NCBI GenBank assembly: GCA_037893245.1
Contig: JBAIAA010000743.1
Location: 558,001-622,000 of the forward strand
Length of the DNA stretch: 64,000 bases
From: Crossaster papposus
Lineage: Eukaryota; Echinodermata; Asteroidea; Velatida; Solasteridae
Reading direction: 5' to 3'
Every line of letters begins with the position of its first letter. The first letter of the stretch is position 1. Shown here piece by piece: positions 12,101-27,100 of this stretch. The notes below the pieces were generated by a model. That model was not told the origin of the DNA. It searched no databases and saw only the letters and a list, made by a program, of their open reading frames with translations. A program made the translations under genes and the position numbers.

Positions 12101-15100
12101 CCACTGTTTGCATATCTCCTGTTAGTCATACCACGGGGAGAATGTTTTCAAACAAGAATATATAATAATAGATCCGAATAGCTACCTTTGACTGAATAGC
12201 ATCAGTCGTGCCATGAAGTTGGGACACATTTTGGCATTTTGCGACATTATGTTCAATTCAATTCCAATTCAATTTTACTTTATTTTCCACATAACGTTAC
12301 ACAACAAACAAACACCACTTAATTTAGGATAAATGTTAAATTGTTTATAGCTACCGATTCACTTGTATTTCAGTTAAGAGTACATGTAACCAAGGACTCG
12401 CGACCATGCAGATCCGGTTTGAAAAGGTTTTCAGGATTTTTTATTACCTCCCAACCACATTTTTATTCCCTTAACCAGTTCGCGCCGGGATTATTTTAAC
12501 ATCGCCGAGCCCACGGGCGGGATTATTTTTAACGAAACTCGATCCGAAGCGGGTTCAGGCTGATAGTGCCGGGAAGCACACCCACGCATTTCCGGCCTTG
12601 CTCGCTGCTGACAAACATTTCCGAACTTGAACTTGGCGTGTTTATGCGTCATCCGTTTTGAATTTGGGGAAATTTTTGCGTTTATATACGTCATCCGGCG
12701 CGAACTGGTTAATAAAGACCATATGTGACCTGCTCCAACGAAACCTTTTCAAATTGTCTAGGTTCTCAGCTTTAAAATGATGTATCATTTACACATGTAC
12801 CCCACCCTATCTCCCCTGGGGAAAGGATTCAGTGATAAAACCCTGACAACCTAATTTTGAGATAGTATTATTTTTATACACAATTGTTTCACAAAATCGA
12901 CAAAAGACAAACTTCTAGGTGACGGATTATGTTCAAATTTGAGGAGATTGTAGATAAATATTTCAGGATTCAGAAAAACTAAAAACCTCAAAATGGTAAA
13001 ATTCAGTACATTGTAATAAAATACATTGTGCGACTTTGTCTGGGATTCGTCGGAACAGGTCACATAAACAATAAGAATATCAATACAACGGATGCGATGC
13101 CACCTTTTACCTGCAATCTGCGTTCCTTCTTCTCCAGTCTCTCAAACTTCCTCTTGAGTAGCAGCAGCTCCCCTTTGATCTGTGCCACCTCATCCTGCCC
13201 ATCGGGATCCACCGCGTTGGAACCGATGTGGGCCTTGTGACCAGAGTCTTGCATGTTCTCCATCTGTCGTAGCTCCTGAATTAAAAACAAAATTCATAAA
13301 TACCATGAGACAGTTCATCAATTCCTATTGGTCGAGGGCTCATCACGTTGGTGGTTTTTTAAACACCAACCGGTTTTAAACATTTTTTTAACATTTAAGT
13401 GCAAACCCTCATTTCAACGTCTGCCCTATTCTGTCTCATTTTGTCAGAACGCCTGACATTTATTTCAGTTCAAGGCCTAGGTAGTACGCCTATATGTGAC
13501 CGGCATACAAAAAGGTGTATTATGTCGCAAAAATTTAGTTATATATATATGGTTGGAAAGCCCACAACGTCAGCTTTCACGTGGTATATAATAGAGCTAC
13601 ATAGTCCCTTCTGTTCTGGAGATATGACATGTTTGTTTATGGATTACTTCCTTGGAGTTCAAATTACAAAAATGAGAAAACAAGCTTTGAAATAGCCGGC
13701 TCTGTTGTACTACAACATAATGATGCACCCTCTCAACGTTGAGCGGGCCATTACACGGTAGTGCACGGCGCGACTTAATACACCTTTTTGTAGAGCCGGT
13801 CACATATTCACACTCAATCCAAATTACAGGGATCTATATTTTGGTTCACTTTCTAAAGGGACTACTGATAAACTGCCACCTCACCTTAGTGGTCAGCTTC
13901 GACAGCTTGGAGTCTGGCGCCGTGTCGATCTGCCGGCCGTAAACGCTGAACTTAACGCTGCTGTTCTCAAAGAAGCTCAAGACGTCCTCGGTGGTGCTAG
14001 GGAGGGAGACCACCCGGCTGTGATTCCATTCGGGCGACAGCGTGTCTTTCTGCTCGTCCGTCCAGGTGTAGTCGGTCTCGTTGTAGCACTTGTACTTGAC
14101 CTTCAGGCCGTGGGAGAAGCGCGACTTGTGGATCTCCCCGTTGCGAATGTTAACCTGCAAATCAAGGAAAGGAAAAAGAGTTCCTTATCCGGCCACCATT
14201 CCTTGAAGTTGGGACACAAAGTGTGACATTTGTCTACATTTTTAGTTACATGCCATGTATCAACTAAAATTATTTGAATATTTATTCCGGATATTTGGAT
14301 TGGATTTTAGGGTCGATTTGTACCATCCAAACATTACAATTTCCGGAGTAATTTACATATTTTTGTCAAGTTGCAAGATTTATCGGACAAACCCCTTTCT
14401 GCTTACAATCAACTAACCACAAAGTGGAACTGTACATATTTGTATAAGGTTATTGTAGATAAATTAAAGGGATATGTTGACAAATATGTAACAAGTGTCA
14501 CACTAGGGTACAATGTTTAATGGTTCAATTGTATATCAGGTAAGAGTAACTAAGTTTTCATGGGGTCCACTATGTGTGTTGTAAACATGTGTAGTGAGCT
14601 GTGCTACATTTAAATCGGAGTCACCCGTTCGATATTATGCTAATTGCGCTGAACTATGGAGTTATAACTTGGTTGCCACTATAATGTGGAGCCGAATAGA
14701 ATTTCCCTTTCCCTCCCCCCTTTCGCCCATCCCAAAAATCAGAATTAGTATCAATGTTTTGTATTCCTGTAAACTATCCTTGTACGTCTGTAAATATTCT
14801 GCTTGTATTTTTGTGTGAATGTTGTTGTATTTATATGTTATTTCATTTAATGATGTACGCAGGGCCACAATGAAAACCAGTTTTTAAACTGCTTGGACAC
14901 ACCCTGAGTAAAGAAATGGAATAAATAAATAAATATGTAGCAGTGATATTAAGAAGTACTGAAATTGCCTCACAACAGTTTCTGGACAATCTACAGCATA
15001 TTTGGGTTTTTTTCTAAAGGAAAAAAAGGGGCTTGCCCCCCAACAAGCTGCACCTTGAAATTGTAGGGTCTTCCCAGCAGCTCACTCGGGTCGTCAACAA

Positions 15101-18100
15101 AGTCATCCTCTCCGATTGGCTGGCCACTCTGGTTGCACGGTGCGATGCATACAACCAACGAGCCTTCTTCTTTACCCTGCAGATTAAAAAGAAGAACAAA
15201 GAAAAACAGGCGTGTCATGCGATACATCATAAAATACATCTATCCAGTAAGCCACGCCCGCCATAGCAACTGCCTGTAGCCATTAGGCGTGCCTGGCCGG
15301 TAATGCCAGGCAAAATATTACCTTTATTAACAGTCCTTGGAGTCGGATTTACAATAAACACAACACCACCAGTTAACCGTTACTATAATTAAAACCAGGC
15401 TGTTCAATGGAATTGGGAAGACAAGGAAAACAAAACTTAAATCAACAAAAAGTGTGTGGGAAACTATGCTGAAGTCAAACAATCTTGTCGGGCAAAGGAT
15501 TCTGTGTAGTCATGCGTATAATCTGTAGCTATTGTAACTAGCAATTTGTTGGCCAAATATTTCTCAACTCGCATGGGGTCAAGTTATTTGGACTAATAAT
15601 GTCCTCCCAATTTGTTCGCATTCGGCCAAAAAGGGCTACAAACCTTGAAGTCAGTGATGGCAACCTTGTCGTCAAAGTCCAGACAATAGCCAAGACTCTG
15701 AAGAAAGACGTTTGCCGTGCCAATTAGGACGTCTTCCGCTGGCTCCCAGAATGGATCCTCCTCCTTAGGCATCTTTAAGCCATCTTCATCTCCGTCGATG
15801 TATCTCTGGTACAGCTCCTACAAAGGCGAAATGATGAAAGGAATATATATCTATCAGAGATTGTCTCTCAAATCACATGCGTATTTTACAGAACTGAGCA
15901 ATTTTCGGATTCACAAACTGAAACTCTTCTTAAAGGTAGGATACACCCACCATTGGTAATTGCTTCAATTATAACGAATGGATGGATTTGGAGGGTTGTA
16001 TTTTATGGTAAATGTCGTTTAACTGACCGGTTTTACAATCATGGATTCTAAGAAAAACAAAAAAACGGAGTCGTTTTCAACCGGCGTCGGGCAGTGGTTC
16101 TATGTTGTGCGGCAATCAGAATTTGTTTGTATATTAAATTACAAAAAAAGAAAAAATTACAGGATATCTAGCGCAATCATTTTGCTGGAAGCCTACAATC
16201 ATTATTTACTTTCAAATAAGTAAGATATTTCTTAAATCATTTGGTAGTACAATTTGTCAATATCTGGAAATGGTGTATCATAATTAATATCTGTACCTGT
16301 ATGACATATCTGCGATTGATGAACTTTCCTCTCTCCCACAGCCAACTGTTTTGGTTCAGGAGGTCCTTCATTTTCACCATCACCCTGAAAAGACAAATGG
16401 AGTATTTACCATTGAGAAGGCTCGGATCAAACCTCTTATACATGTAGTTGATAAGCAGTTCTGTTAATATTGTACATCATTGACCTACGTGCTATTGATA
16501 CAAGTTGTGGTATGAAAGCAGTCTTCAGAAAAGAGGCAAAGGAACAATAGGAGAATTGTTAATGGAAAGAGCCATATATATGGTTACGACCATACTCGTA
16601 ACCATTTTGTCTTAGTAGAACTATGGGCCGTATGAATAAAAAATAGCATTTGCTTTTACTACCAATTTTCAGGCATTTAATGGAATCTGTATGAATAAAA
16701 ATGAAGCAAAAGGTTTTACTGGAATGTATTTGCTTAAGACTAAAAGTATTTACTTTTTAATTTCCATTATTTGCTAGGATTAGTATTTGCTACATTTGGT
16801 ATGGATAAAAATGAGTAAATGCTTCCGATTTGCAGTGTTTACTCGTAATTTGTCAAGGTTGGGTCGGGGCTACCTTAAAAAAAGAGAAGCAAATACTAAT
16901 ATGAAAAATAGGAGCTTTTGTATATGTGGTTAGGCAGGAAAAGGTATGAACATGGAAGATGGATCGTCTAGGATTACAATACAAGCAGTTGTACTGATTT
17001 TGGGGAAGGAAATGAGACGTAGATGGCCGATAATTTCTTGCAATATTCCTGAGACAGAAAAGGGCATCACGACTGCGAAGCAGCAACTTGAGATTCAGAT
17101 TTCATTTAAACACCCCTGTCAGCGTACGAGCATCAATGCGTGTGTGTGTATCATACACACAATACAGACTCCATTGTTATAAACCATTCGGCTGTGCAAT
17201 TTACTGCTATTTCAGCCAGTAAATGCTAAACAGTAAAACTTTATTTTATTCATACAAATTGAAGCATTTGCTTTTCCTTAATGCTTTTACTTCGAAGTAA
17301 ATACTTTTACTTTTTGCTATTCATACGACCCAATGTTTTTCTCAGCCAAATCCCAACAGGCCATGAGATGTGTTTACTTTGTTTCTCGATTGTTGCCTTC
17401 CTGTGCCTCTTCACTCAGTAGTACGATCTCAAAGCCTTTATGTTTATCCAGTTCCTCACTGACTGCGTTGACTTCATTGACCATAGGAAGCATCTCAACG
17501 ATTTGGTCCTGTGTCTTCTGTTGATCTGAACATGCAACGGGAAAACGATAAACATGAGGCCCAAAATATTAGTTATTGTATTATTTGCAGAGATGTAGTC
17601 GAGTCTATCACAAGTCCCTGCAAGTCCCATCAAGTCCTTCAGTCCCAATTCAAATCACAAGCTAATCATATGAGCTTTGACAAAGGCATTCCTTTGTCAT
17701 TGTTCAAGTAGTTACTTGCGACTGCCTTTATAAAGGGACTTGTGACTGGCTTCACGAAAGGACTTGTGAACGGACTTGCAGGGAATCGACTACAACCCTG
17801 ATTATTTGAAACAATAATCGTTCCCTATTTGGATGCAGGCATGTCATTATTTTACTATAAAGAAATACAAATGTGGTTGGCCGGTTTTAACCAGTTCGCG
17901 CCGGATGACGTATATAAACGCAAACATTTCCCCAAATTCAAAACGGATGACGCATAAACACGCCAAGTTCAAGTTCGGAAATGTATGTCAGCAGCGAGCA
18001 AGGTCGGAAATGCGTGGGTGTGCTTCCCGGCACTATCAGCCTGAACCCGCTTCGGATCGAGTTTCGTTAAAAAATAATCCCGCCTGTGGGCTTGGCGATG

Positions 18101-21100
18101 TTAAAATAATCCCGGCGCGAACTGGTTAAACAAGTATGTTTCAAAACCGCTCCTGGACGCGTTAATGCCCAAGACGAAGGCGAGGGGATTAACAATGTTC
18201 AGGCCCATGAGCCGGTTTTAATAATACTCGTTTAAAACCGGCCAACCACATTTTTATTCCCATTCATAAATATCTTTTTGGTCAAAGAGTCAAAACAAGT
18301 CAAAGACTTTGTTCAACAATTTTGCCTCGTGCTTTGAAAAACACTCCTCCAGATATTTTGGTATATGCCTAACAGTACATGGAGATAGACACGCGCATAA
18401 TAGACAATATGGCATTGGGGCTATGATTAATATACAGGCTAATTAGTTGTATAGAACATGCTGTGGGAGATTTCGACCAATGAAAGGGTCTAGGATCGGA
18501 CTTCATAGCAGTGTGACACCGAAAAAGCTTTTAAAACCGGCTTGGGTCATGCTTTATCGGTTGTTAACCAGTTTGCGCCCGGATTATTTTAACATCACCG
18601 AGCCGAGGCGCAGGATTATTTTTAACGAAACTCGATCTGAGGCGGGTTCAGGCCGATGGTCGCGGGAAGCCCACCCACGCATTTCCGGCCTTGCTCACTG
18701 CTGACAGACATTTCTGGCCTTGCTCGTAACGTGTTTATGCTTCATCCATTTTGAATCTGGGAAAAACTTTGCGTTTATTTACGTATTCTTGCGCGAACTG
18801 GTTAAAACATGCCCAAATGTCGGGCTCTCCACCAATAGGGAATGGCTAAACGTCTAAAGTTTACAAATTTTAAATAAAGCGCGAAGTCTGAAATCGTCAA
18901 GTTATCAAGGTACTACATATACATTTCATAAGCTATTTGTTACACCCCTATTTTCCCTTTCGTCCCCACCTTGCGTCAAGATCCCGCCAGCCATCAGCCC
19001 CCTGGCCTCCGCCAGCTCCTTCTGGGCAAACTCCCACTCCACCACGGAAGGTGTACCCTCGGGGGCCTTGGGGTTCAGGGGGTTGTGGAAGACAAAGAGG
19101 TGGTTGGAGCCAAACATGACACGGTCCTGGTGTTCCAGGCTCCGTGCCCCGGCAAGGGGTACGCCGTTGACTTTGATCTTGCAGCTGGAGCTGTGAGGCC
19201 GCAGGGTGATCTCGCCGTCCGAGTTGGTGGCGATGGCATGCTGCTTGGAAATGCTGGTGAACATAAATGGTAACAAGGTTGGTTCTCAAACCACGAGTCT
19301 TGCTTACTTTCGCTAACAACTTGACCTCAAAATGTGACCTTTAATATCGCCATCACATATTGCATCTATGACCCAAGTTTGCCTGCGATTGGACTTCAAG
19401 TTTTCAAATGAGACCATTTTGACAATTCCAGACTCTTTTACAACTTGACCTCAAATGACCTCTTTGACAAAAAACCCCTTTGACATGATCATCATAATAA
19501 AGGTTACAATGTTTCATGCAGGACCCAAGTTTGATTTCTCTAACTCCAAGTTTGATTTCTCTAACTCCAAGTTTGATTTCTCTAACTCTAACCCTGACCG
19601 TTGCAGTGCAGTGCCATCAGGTGGAAATGTCTGCTAATGGCCACACTTTGATGCATTCAGCTATCAAATCCAAAGCATAAACGACCAAGTCCAAGACTAC
19701 TGAGAGCTAGTCCCCATTGAACAATGCCAGAGATGGATCCTGTTAATTGGGTGACCACAGACTCTGAGGCAGTTTGGCCTCGAGATTTTTGGCCATGACA
19801 TTTTTGGCCATGGGTTCTTTGGGCCATGAGGTTTTTTTGGCCAGGATTTTTTTGGCCTTGAGATTTTTGGTCTTGGGATTTTTGATAGACCTTGCTGCAC
19901 TAGGCAGGATAGTCAAGTGATGCAAGTTGCTGCCTCTGGCAGGGTTTCTAGCCAAAATACCCTGGATGAATCAGTGCTGTGTCGAGCACGACAACAGCGC
20001 TTCAGCACTATCCTTATCAGATCCCACATTAACATTAATGCAGCTCAACAATTATGTCTGTTAAAAGTCGAGGCATTCAGATTTGTTGGTCTTTAACGTT
20101 TGACTAAAAATCTAATGCGGTGTTCCATGAGCATTCATGTGAGATCTTGTAAACAACAATCCCTCTATATCCCTTTACCTGAGTCCACTCAGCATGATGG
20201 TGGGCTGTGGGTCCGCGTCCTTCCGTCCGATCGTCGTCTCGCTAGCGCCCAGGAAGTGAAAGACCACATTGCTTAGCATGATGTCCTCGTTCAAGTTTGC
20301 AAAGTGAGGCTCTTTGTTCTTGCGGGACTGCATGATGGCCTTCTGGTCCACGGCTGGTCCATCCTGCAGCTGTTGCTCATGCTGAAAGAATGAATCCAAA
20401 ATCAAACAATAAAAACTTTACTGGTGCTTTTTTTTCAGGCTTTATAAAAAAAAAATGATATTTTGATAGCGATAAAGGCTTGAGGTTTGCAAGGCGTAAG
20501 GTTTGCAAGGCGTAAGGCTTGCAGGGCTTGAGGTTTGCAAGGCGTTAGGCTTGTGGTGCTTGAGGTTTGCAAGGCGTAAAGCTTGCGGGTCTTGAGGTTT
20601 GCAAGGCGTAAGATTTGCGGGTCTTGAGGTTTGCGAGGTGTAAGGTTTGCGGGGTGTAAGGTTTGCGGGGCTTGAGGTTTGCAAGGCGTAAGGTTTGCGG
20701 GGCTTGAGGTTTGCAAGGTGTAAAGTTTGTGGGGCTTGAGGTTTGCAAGGCGTAAGGTTTGCAAGGCTTGAGGTTTGCAAGGTGTAAAGTTTGCGGGGCT
20801 TGAAGTTTGCAAGGCGTAACGTTTTTCGGGTCTTGAGGTTTGCAAGGCGTAAGGTTTGCGGGTCTTGAGGTTTGCAAGGCGTAAGGTATGCGCATCTTGA
20901 GGTTTGCGAGGTGTAAGGTTTGCGAGGTGTAAGGTTTGCAAGGTGTAAGGTTTGCGAGGTGTAAGGTTTGCGAGGCTTGAGGTTTGCAAGGCGTAAGGCT
21001 TGCGGGTCTTGAGGTTTGCGAGGCGTAAGGTTTGCGGGGCTTGAGGTTTGCAAGACGTAAGGTTTGCAAGGCGTAAGGTTTGCGGGTTTTGAGGTTTGCA

Positions 21101-24100
21101 AAGCGTAAGGCTTGCGGGGCTTGAGGTTTGCGGGGCGTGAGGTATAAAGACCCCAGCTGACCTTCTTGTCCCAGTCAAAGTCCTCCATAGCCTCCTGGTT
21201 AGCCATCAGCTGGGCTTTGATCTCCTCCATCATCGCTTGTTTCATCTTCTCCTTTTCTAGGAATTGCAACAGAAATATCAATTTTAAAAAAAGGGCTTCT
21301 TTTTCATACCAAACTGGCAAAAACCTTTCTCTTCAGGGTTACTGTCAAATTCCCTGAGTATTCCTTGATTTGGTGGGTTTTTTTGTTTTGTTTTTCCCCT
21401 GAATTCTAAGATTTTCCTGCCTGAAAAATGAAAACACAATATTCAAGATTTGTCCTGATCTCAGAGTGCGTGGGGACCTTTTTAGTGGATATAATAAAAA
21501 TGTCTGATTTGTTTGCTCCCATGAGCAGTGATTTATGAGTTTATGGCTCAGGGTAAAAATTATGAGGAGCTGGTTCAACCACACTTTCCTCTGTAGCCCA
21601 CACCTCAAGTGGCCTTAGGCGATTTACATGAAATAAAAAAAAGACCATGAACTTATCAATTGCCCCTTCGTTATGGGTCAATGTTCGCTGTCTGGTTATG
21701 AGCAAGGTAAGGGGCGAGTGTGCTGAACCACCCACCTTCCGGTGTCATGTTCACGCCCCCTTCCGGCGCCACGATTCCTCCCCCTGTCATGGCGTTCTTC
21801 AATCTATCATTCTCCTCGCGCAGCTCACGGATAAGCTTCTCCACGGGGTTCTCGTTCACTACGGCTTTGTTCTTGATCTTCTTGGCACGGTCTGCATAGC
21901 GCAGCGTTCCCAGGGTCTCGTCGTGGTTAATGTCGGCCGGGGACAGCGCAGCAATCATGATAGTTTTACTGGGAACAAACAAAACAAGACATGGGTATAT
22001 GTTTCCGTTGTGTCAACTCAGTAGTCGAGTGGTAAGACATCTAGCACTAGAAAGAAAGAGGTCGTGGGTTCGAGTCCTATACGAGTCGGTGATTTTTTTA
22101 AAGAATCCCTAAGGGCCAAAATCTAATGTTAGAAGTAAATAATGTTATGGTTAAATGGGAAATTTTGGTCTGGAAATGTACAAATAATCAATTAAGTTTT
22201 GAGAATGATAGGTAATATATGAGCCTTAAAACTCCTTACTGGCCGTCGAAGGGTATTTCCAACATTGCTCATAAAATGCTTATCTGTCATTTGTTTTGAA
22301 TTCCAAAAAATATAATTTCGTGTATACACATTCTCCGACGCGAACTGGTTAAAAGACCTAAAAAATGAATAGTCACCACAAATAAAAAAAGAATGAAAGA
22401 ACTTGTGGAATACCTGTTTCCACCGAGTGCATTTTGCAGTAGTTTAGTGAGCACAGAGTCACGGTAAGGAACGAGTACTTTCTTCTTTCCCATAGATAGA
22501 TCAGCCAAGGCCTGCACAAACAGAGAAAAACAATAACATAAATGTGGTGATCATAACAATTCACAGGATACCCATATCAAAAGCCTGTCGTAATTTCACA
22601 GGGAATTTGAGTGTCATTAATATCTTGAAAATGGTTACTCGGACAGCTGTCAATAGTATTCTCTACCTTTAAAACCAGGATAGTAGTGGTGATTCGGCAT
22701 AGGTTTACTCATTCATTAACCCTTCCTCTACGAGAGTTCTTTACTGCAAGTCAGTGGTACATGCCAAATCACTCCAGCTGCAGTGCATGGAAATATTCTT
22801 TGCATGTACAGTGAAGGGCACTTCTGGAGTTAATAAATTGGCATATGGCTTTGCTTATCAGTGTAATACACGGTGGACTCAGCCTGACCCAGTTGACCTG
22901 CAGTTTCCAAAGGCATTCCTTGAAATGCTTTGAAGGGCCATGTAAAAAAAGATTGTTCTAATTTTCAGGGCCAGGATTGAGGTGCGTTGGAGTATAAACA
23001 AGAGCAAGGGATACTGCTGGGAGTTTGTTGTCGAGTGAGGGAAGGTGACAATGGCAAGAACCTGACTACTTACGGAGATGACATTGCCAAGAGATGACAG
23101 TGACTTGTTGATGTTTGCACCCTCCTTGAGTCTGTCACCAGTAGCGCCTGTACTGTCTGCACGCTCACTGCCTGCAAGGAGTGTAAATGTGATCGGCTCC
23201 TTATAAAAGGCTAAAGAAGATCTTATACATCATTGGTAATTGCTTGAGCTATTAGGAATGGGTGGATCTATATAACTGACAAACAGATCTGCGAACGTTG
23301 ACTCGTCTGTTGACGTTGTCGGCCGCCATGATTCTGTGTGAGCAGCACAAATTGGATCACAACCTTCTTCCCTAGGTTTTAGAGCGAGGGCCGACTGTTC
23401 AACAGCCATGGGAACAAGTATGATCTTAACTGTTGAATAGTGAATGCCATTCATCATGGGCGAATAAGACTTTTTGAGCCGCGGCGCGAATGGGAGTAAT
23501 AATGAATGTCACGTGATGCGAGTTCCACCAATTAAATGACAAGGATCTGTATGTCAGTTATACATGTAACATGTAATGGCCCACTCAATGGCCCATCAAA
23601 ATGTGTTTTTTAATTTTTGTTTTTGTTTTTTAATAAACAAATTGAGTACTGGCCAAGTCTAAATAATTGTGAGTATTGATAGTTGAGTACGGGCCGAGTT
23701 CTTGCATGTACTTATGTTGTACTTGAGTACAAGTTTATTCCAACCCACCTGCCAGATCAACCAAGTTAATGACACTCGTCTTCTTCGTCTCCTGCCCTAT
23801 GTCGTTCTTGCTAATCTGATCAAACATAATAGTCACCACTGTATGAGCTCGGCTGCTAGTAGCATTCATCTGTGTGGCTGCCACGGTTCGATTTGCGGTA
23901 CCTGTAGAGATAGCAACCAAGACAAACATTAATCACATGCATATACTGGGTTTAGAGGTAGGATGCACTATTTGCAGATATCAAACAAATTTACTACCAA
24001 AATATTAAAAATATCTTACTTAAAGGTAGGATACACCATTGGTAATTGCTTGAATTATCATGAATGGGTGTATTGAGGGGTTGTACTTTATAGTAAATAT

Positions 24101-27100
24101 TGTTTAACTGACCTGTTCGAAGTTTTACAATCATGGATGCCAAGGGAAGCAAACAAATGGCGTTCGTTTTTCAAGCATCGGGCAGTGGTTCTTATGTTGT
24201 TCTTGTTTTGTTCGCTATCGCCGAATGGCAAACGTGAATTTTTTTTATAAAATTAAATTTTTCAAAACAATTACAGGATGCATACATAGGATCATTATTT
24301 TCTTTCAAAAAAGTAAGATATTTCTTTATAATTCGGTAGTCAAATTTGTGGATAGCTGCAAATGGTGTATCCTACTTTTAATAATGATTGTAGGCATCAA
24401 GCAAAATGATTGCAATAGATTATGTAAACAAATTATAACCAAAATTCACGATCGACTTTTTACTGTGCGTTGAATAAATACATATACCAGTCACCATTTT
24501 ATGCTATCACCTACGACGTGTTGCACTTATGGGTTTCGTCGCAGGTGCGATGCATTGAAGGGATATGATGCAACGCAGCATTGTGATGATGCATCGTACA
24601 TAAAGTCAAGATGAGTTTCATCAAATCAATTCTCAAACTGCACCCACTAAATTTGTTTGTAGCAGACCAAAAGCAGACGTGACTGTATTTAAAACCAGCT
24701 ATGAATTCTCAAGATGTGCCTTACCCTCCTCAATCCTGCCCTCAATCTCGCGGTAGCTCCCCACAGCAACTTTCGTGAGTGCCTGCACATAGAACAGGCC
24801 CTCCTTGGGGTTCTGACGCACCTGCAAGCCTCCCTTGGGGTTGACCTTTATCAAGAGGTCACGCACCTGCTCGTTGTAGATCTCCAGCATGGAGAACGTA
24901 ACTTCGTATTTCTGAGGACGAGAAAGTACCAAGTTTTAACAAATGCGATGGCCGGGTTCTGGTCAAATGAGATGGAACTGGGCAGAGGTTGAAATGCGAG
25001 TTTTCAGGTATTAGAAAAAGAAGATACAATTCTCCTTACAATACTGTTTAGTTGCACTTCATTCGGACATTCCAATATCAAGTTGTGGCTGTTTAAAGTT
25101 TGCATTTATCTATGTCGCAAAAGTAAAATGTTGAGGAAAAGTCTTTTGAAATTTCGAGGTTTGTACATGTGATATTGTAAAATGTCAATTGTTTTTCTTT
25201 TAAAACACTTTTATTCGAATCCACTACTTTCATACTTTTTCTTAACAAAATAAAGTTAGTAGGATACCAAAGACTACAAATATCAATAAATCGGAAAAAA
25301 TTAAAATAACCAAGTATTTATTAATTTGCAGTTTTCTACACTTTGCTTTGTGCCCAGTTCCGTCTCATTTTGCCAGAACACCTCACAAATTACCTTCGAG
25401 AACTAGTCAAGCTCAAAATAGGGCTGTCCCAAATATATAATTGTCAACTGAATATTTAAATAGCTTTCTGTCAGTTTAAATATCAAAAAGAAAATACAGA
25501 TGCACACAGAACTGCTATGCTATTTGAATCCTAGTGCTGCGTTATATTATTGTCAAATGCCACTTTTGTGTCAACGGTAACTTTTTACGGCACCTATTAA
25601 TTGGTTCCCTTCCTTCAGCTTGGTAAGTAGTTATGCAACACAACAGCAGGCCATGATATCCAGCATCGCGTGCATAATTTAACCGGCGTGCTTCGTACGT
25701 AACCTTTGACCAGCTACAGCTGGCGTGTGTACAAACTTGATCGGCAAGTTTCAAATATTTGAATAATCAGTCAGGTGCATTTATAAATAACTGAATACTA
25801 AATCTAATTTGCAGTCTGTGAACCAATTGCCTAAAAAGCCATGATTTACAACTTCTATGCTGATTGACATCAATGCTATTTATATCGACAATCAACATCC
25901 ATTATGTTAATATGTACATATTAAGAGACTTTAAAGCTATTTGAAGGAAGATCAGCCTTACCACGTTGCCAGCACCGCTTTCTATCGTCTTGAAGAGGAC
26001 GTCACATGTGATTGGCACAATGCCCCTTATAAGAACAGCAACAAAAACAAAACAATAATCAGGGAAAATGTTTCATACAACACTAGTACTATAAACAGTT
26101 TGTTTCACAAAAACATTTCTGGCGTTTCCAATAACAATAATATCCACATACATGTACTTGTAAAATCAAAGTAAAGTCATTCATCACAAGCAATTATACA
26201 AGCCAATCAAAACATATCGCCAGTCAATCATATGATATCACAAGTCAATCATATGGTATCACAAGTCAATTATATGGTATCACAAGTCAATCATATGGTA
26301 TCACAAGTCAATATCATATGGTATCACAAGTCAATCATATGGTATCACAAGTCAATCATATGGTATCACAAGTCAATCATATGGTATCACAAGTCAATCA
26401 TATGGTATCACAAGTCAATCATATGATATCACAAGTCAATCATATGATATCACAAGTCAATCATATGGTATCACAAGTCAATCATATGGTATCACAAGTC
26501 AATCATATGATATCACAAGTCAATCATATGATATCACAAGTCAATCATATGATATCACAAGTCAATCATATGGTATCACAAGTCAATCATATGGTATCAC
26601 AAGTCAATCATATGATATCACAAGTCAATCATATGATATCACAAGTCAATCAGATGGTATCACAAGTCAATCATATGATATCACAAGTCAATCATTATGG
26701 TATCAAATGTCAATCATTATGGTATCACAAGTCAATCAGATGATATCACAAGTCAATCAGATGGTATCACAAGTCAATCAGATGGTATCACAAGTCAATC
26801 AGATGGTATCACAAGTCAATCAGATGGTATCACAAGTCAATCATATGGCATCACAATCACAAGTCAATCATATGGCGTCACAATCACAAGTCAATCATAA
26901 CTTAGTCACTACAAATGTTATGTTCAGGTATTAACCAGTTTGTGCCGCGATTATTTTGACATTGACCGGGTCTAGGCGTGGGACTGTTTTTCACGAACCT
27001 CGATCCGATATGGGTTCTGGCCTTGCTCACTGTGAGCTGGTCGCTGACAGATATTTCTGGCCTATTTCTGACACAATTATCCGTCATCTGTTTCGAATTT

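Noticed and set aside
20442..21320. 292-, 247- and 174-codon minus-strand open frames
   Set aside because: Produced by the 16-bp minisatellite; only the first 32 codons after the acceptor at 21257 are real kinesin exon 14.
22014..22090. Functional tRNA gene
   Set aside because: Acceptor stem has three mismatches of seven and the anticodon arm does not form.
26229..26899. CRISPR-like array
   Set aside because: 21-bp units are contiguous with no unique spacers, and the DNA is eukaryotic.
26232..26934. Plus-strand open frames of MVSQVNH repeats
   Set aside because: Artefact of a 21-bp tandem repeat within an intron; no promoter, start context or unique flanks.
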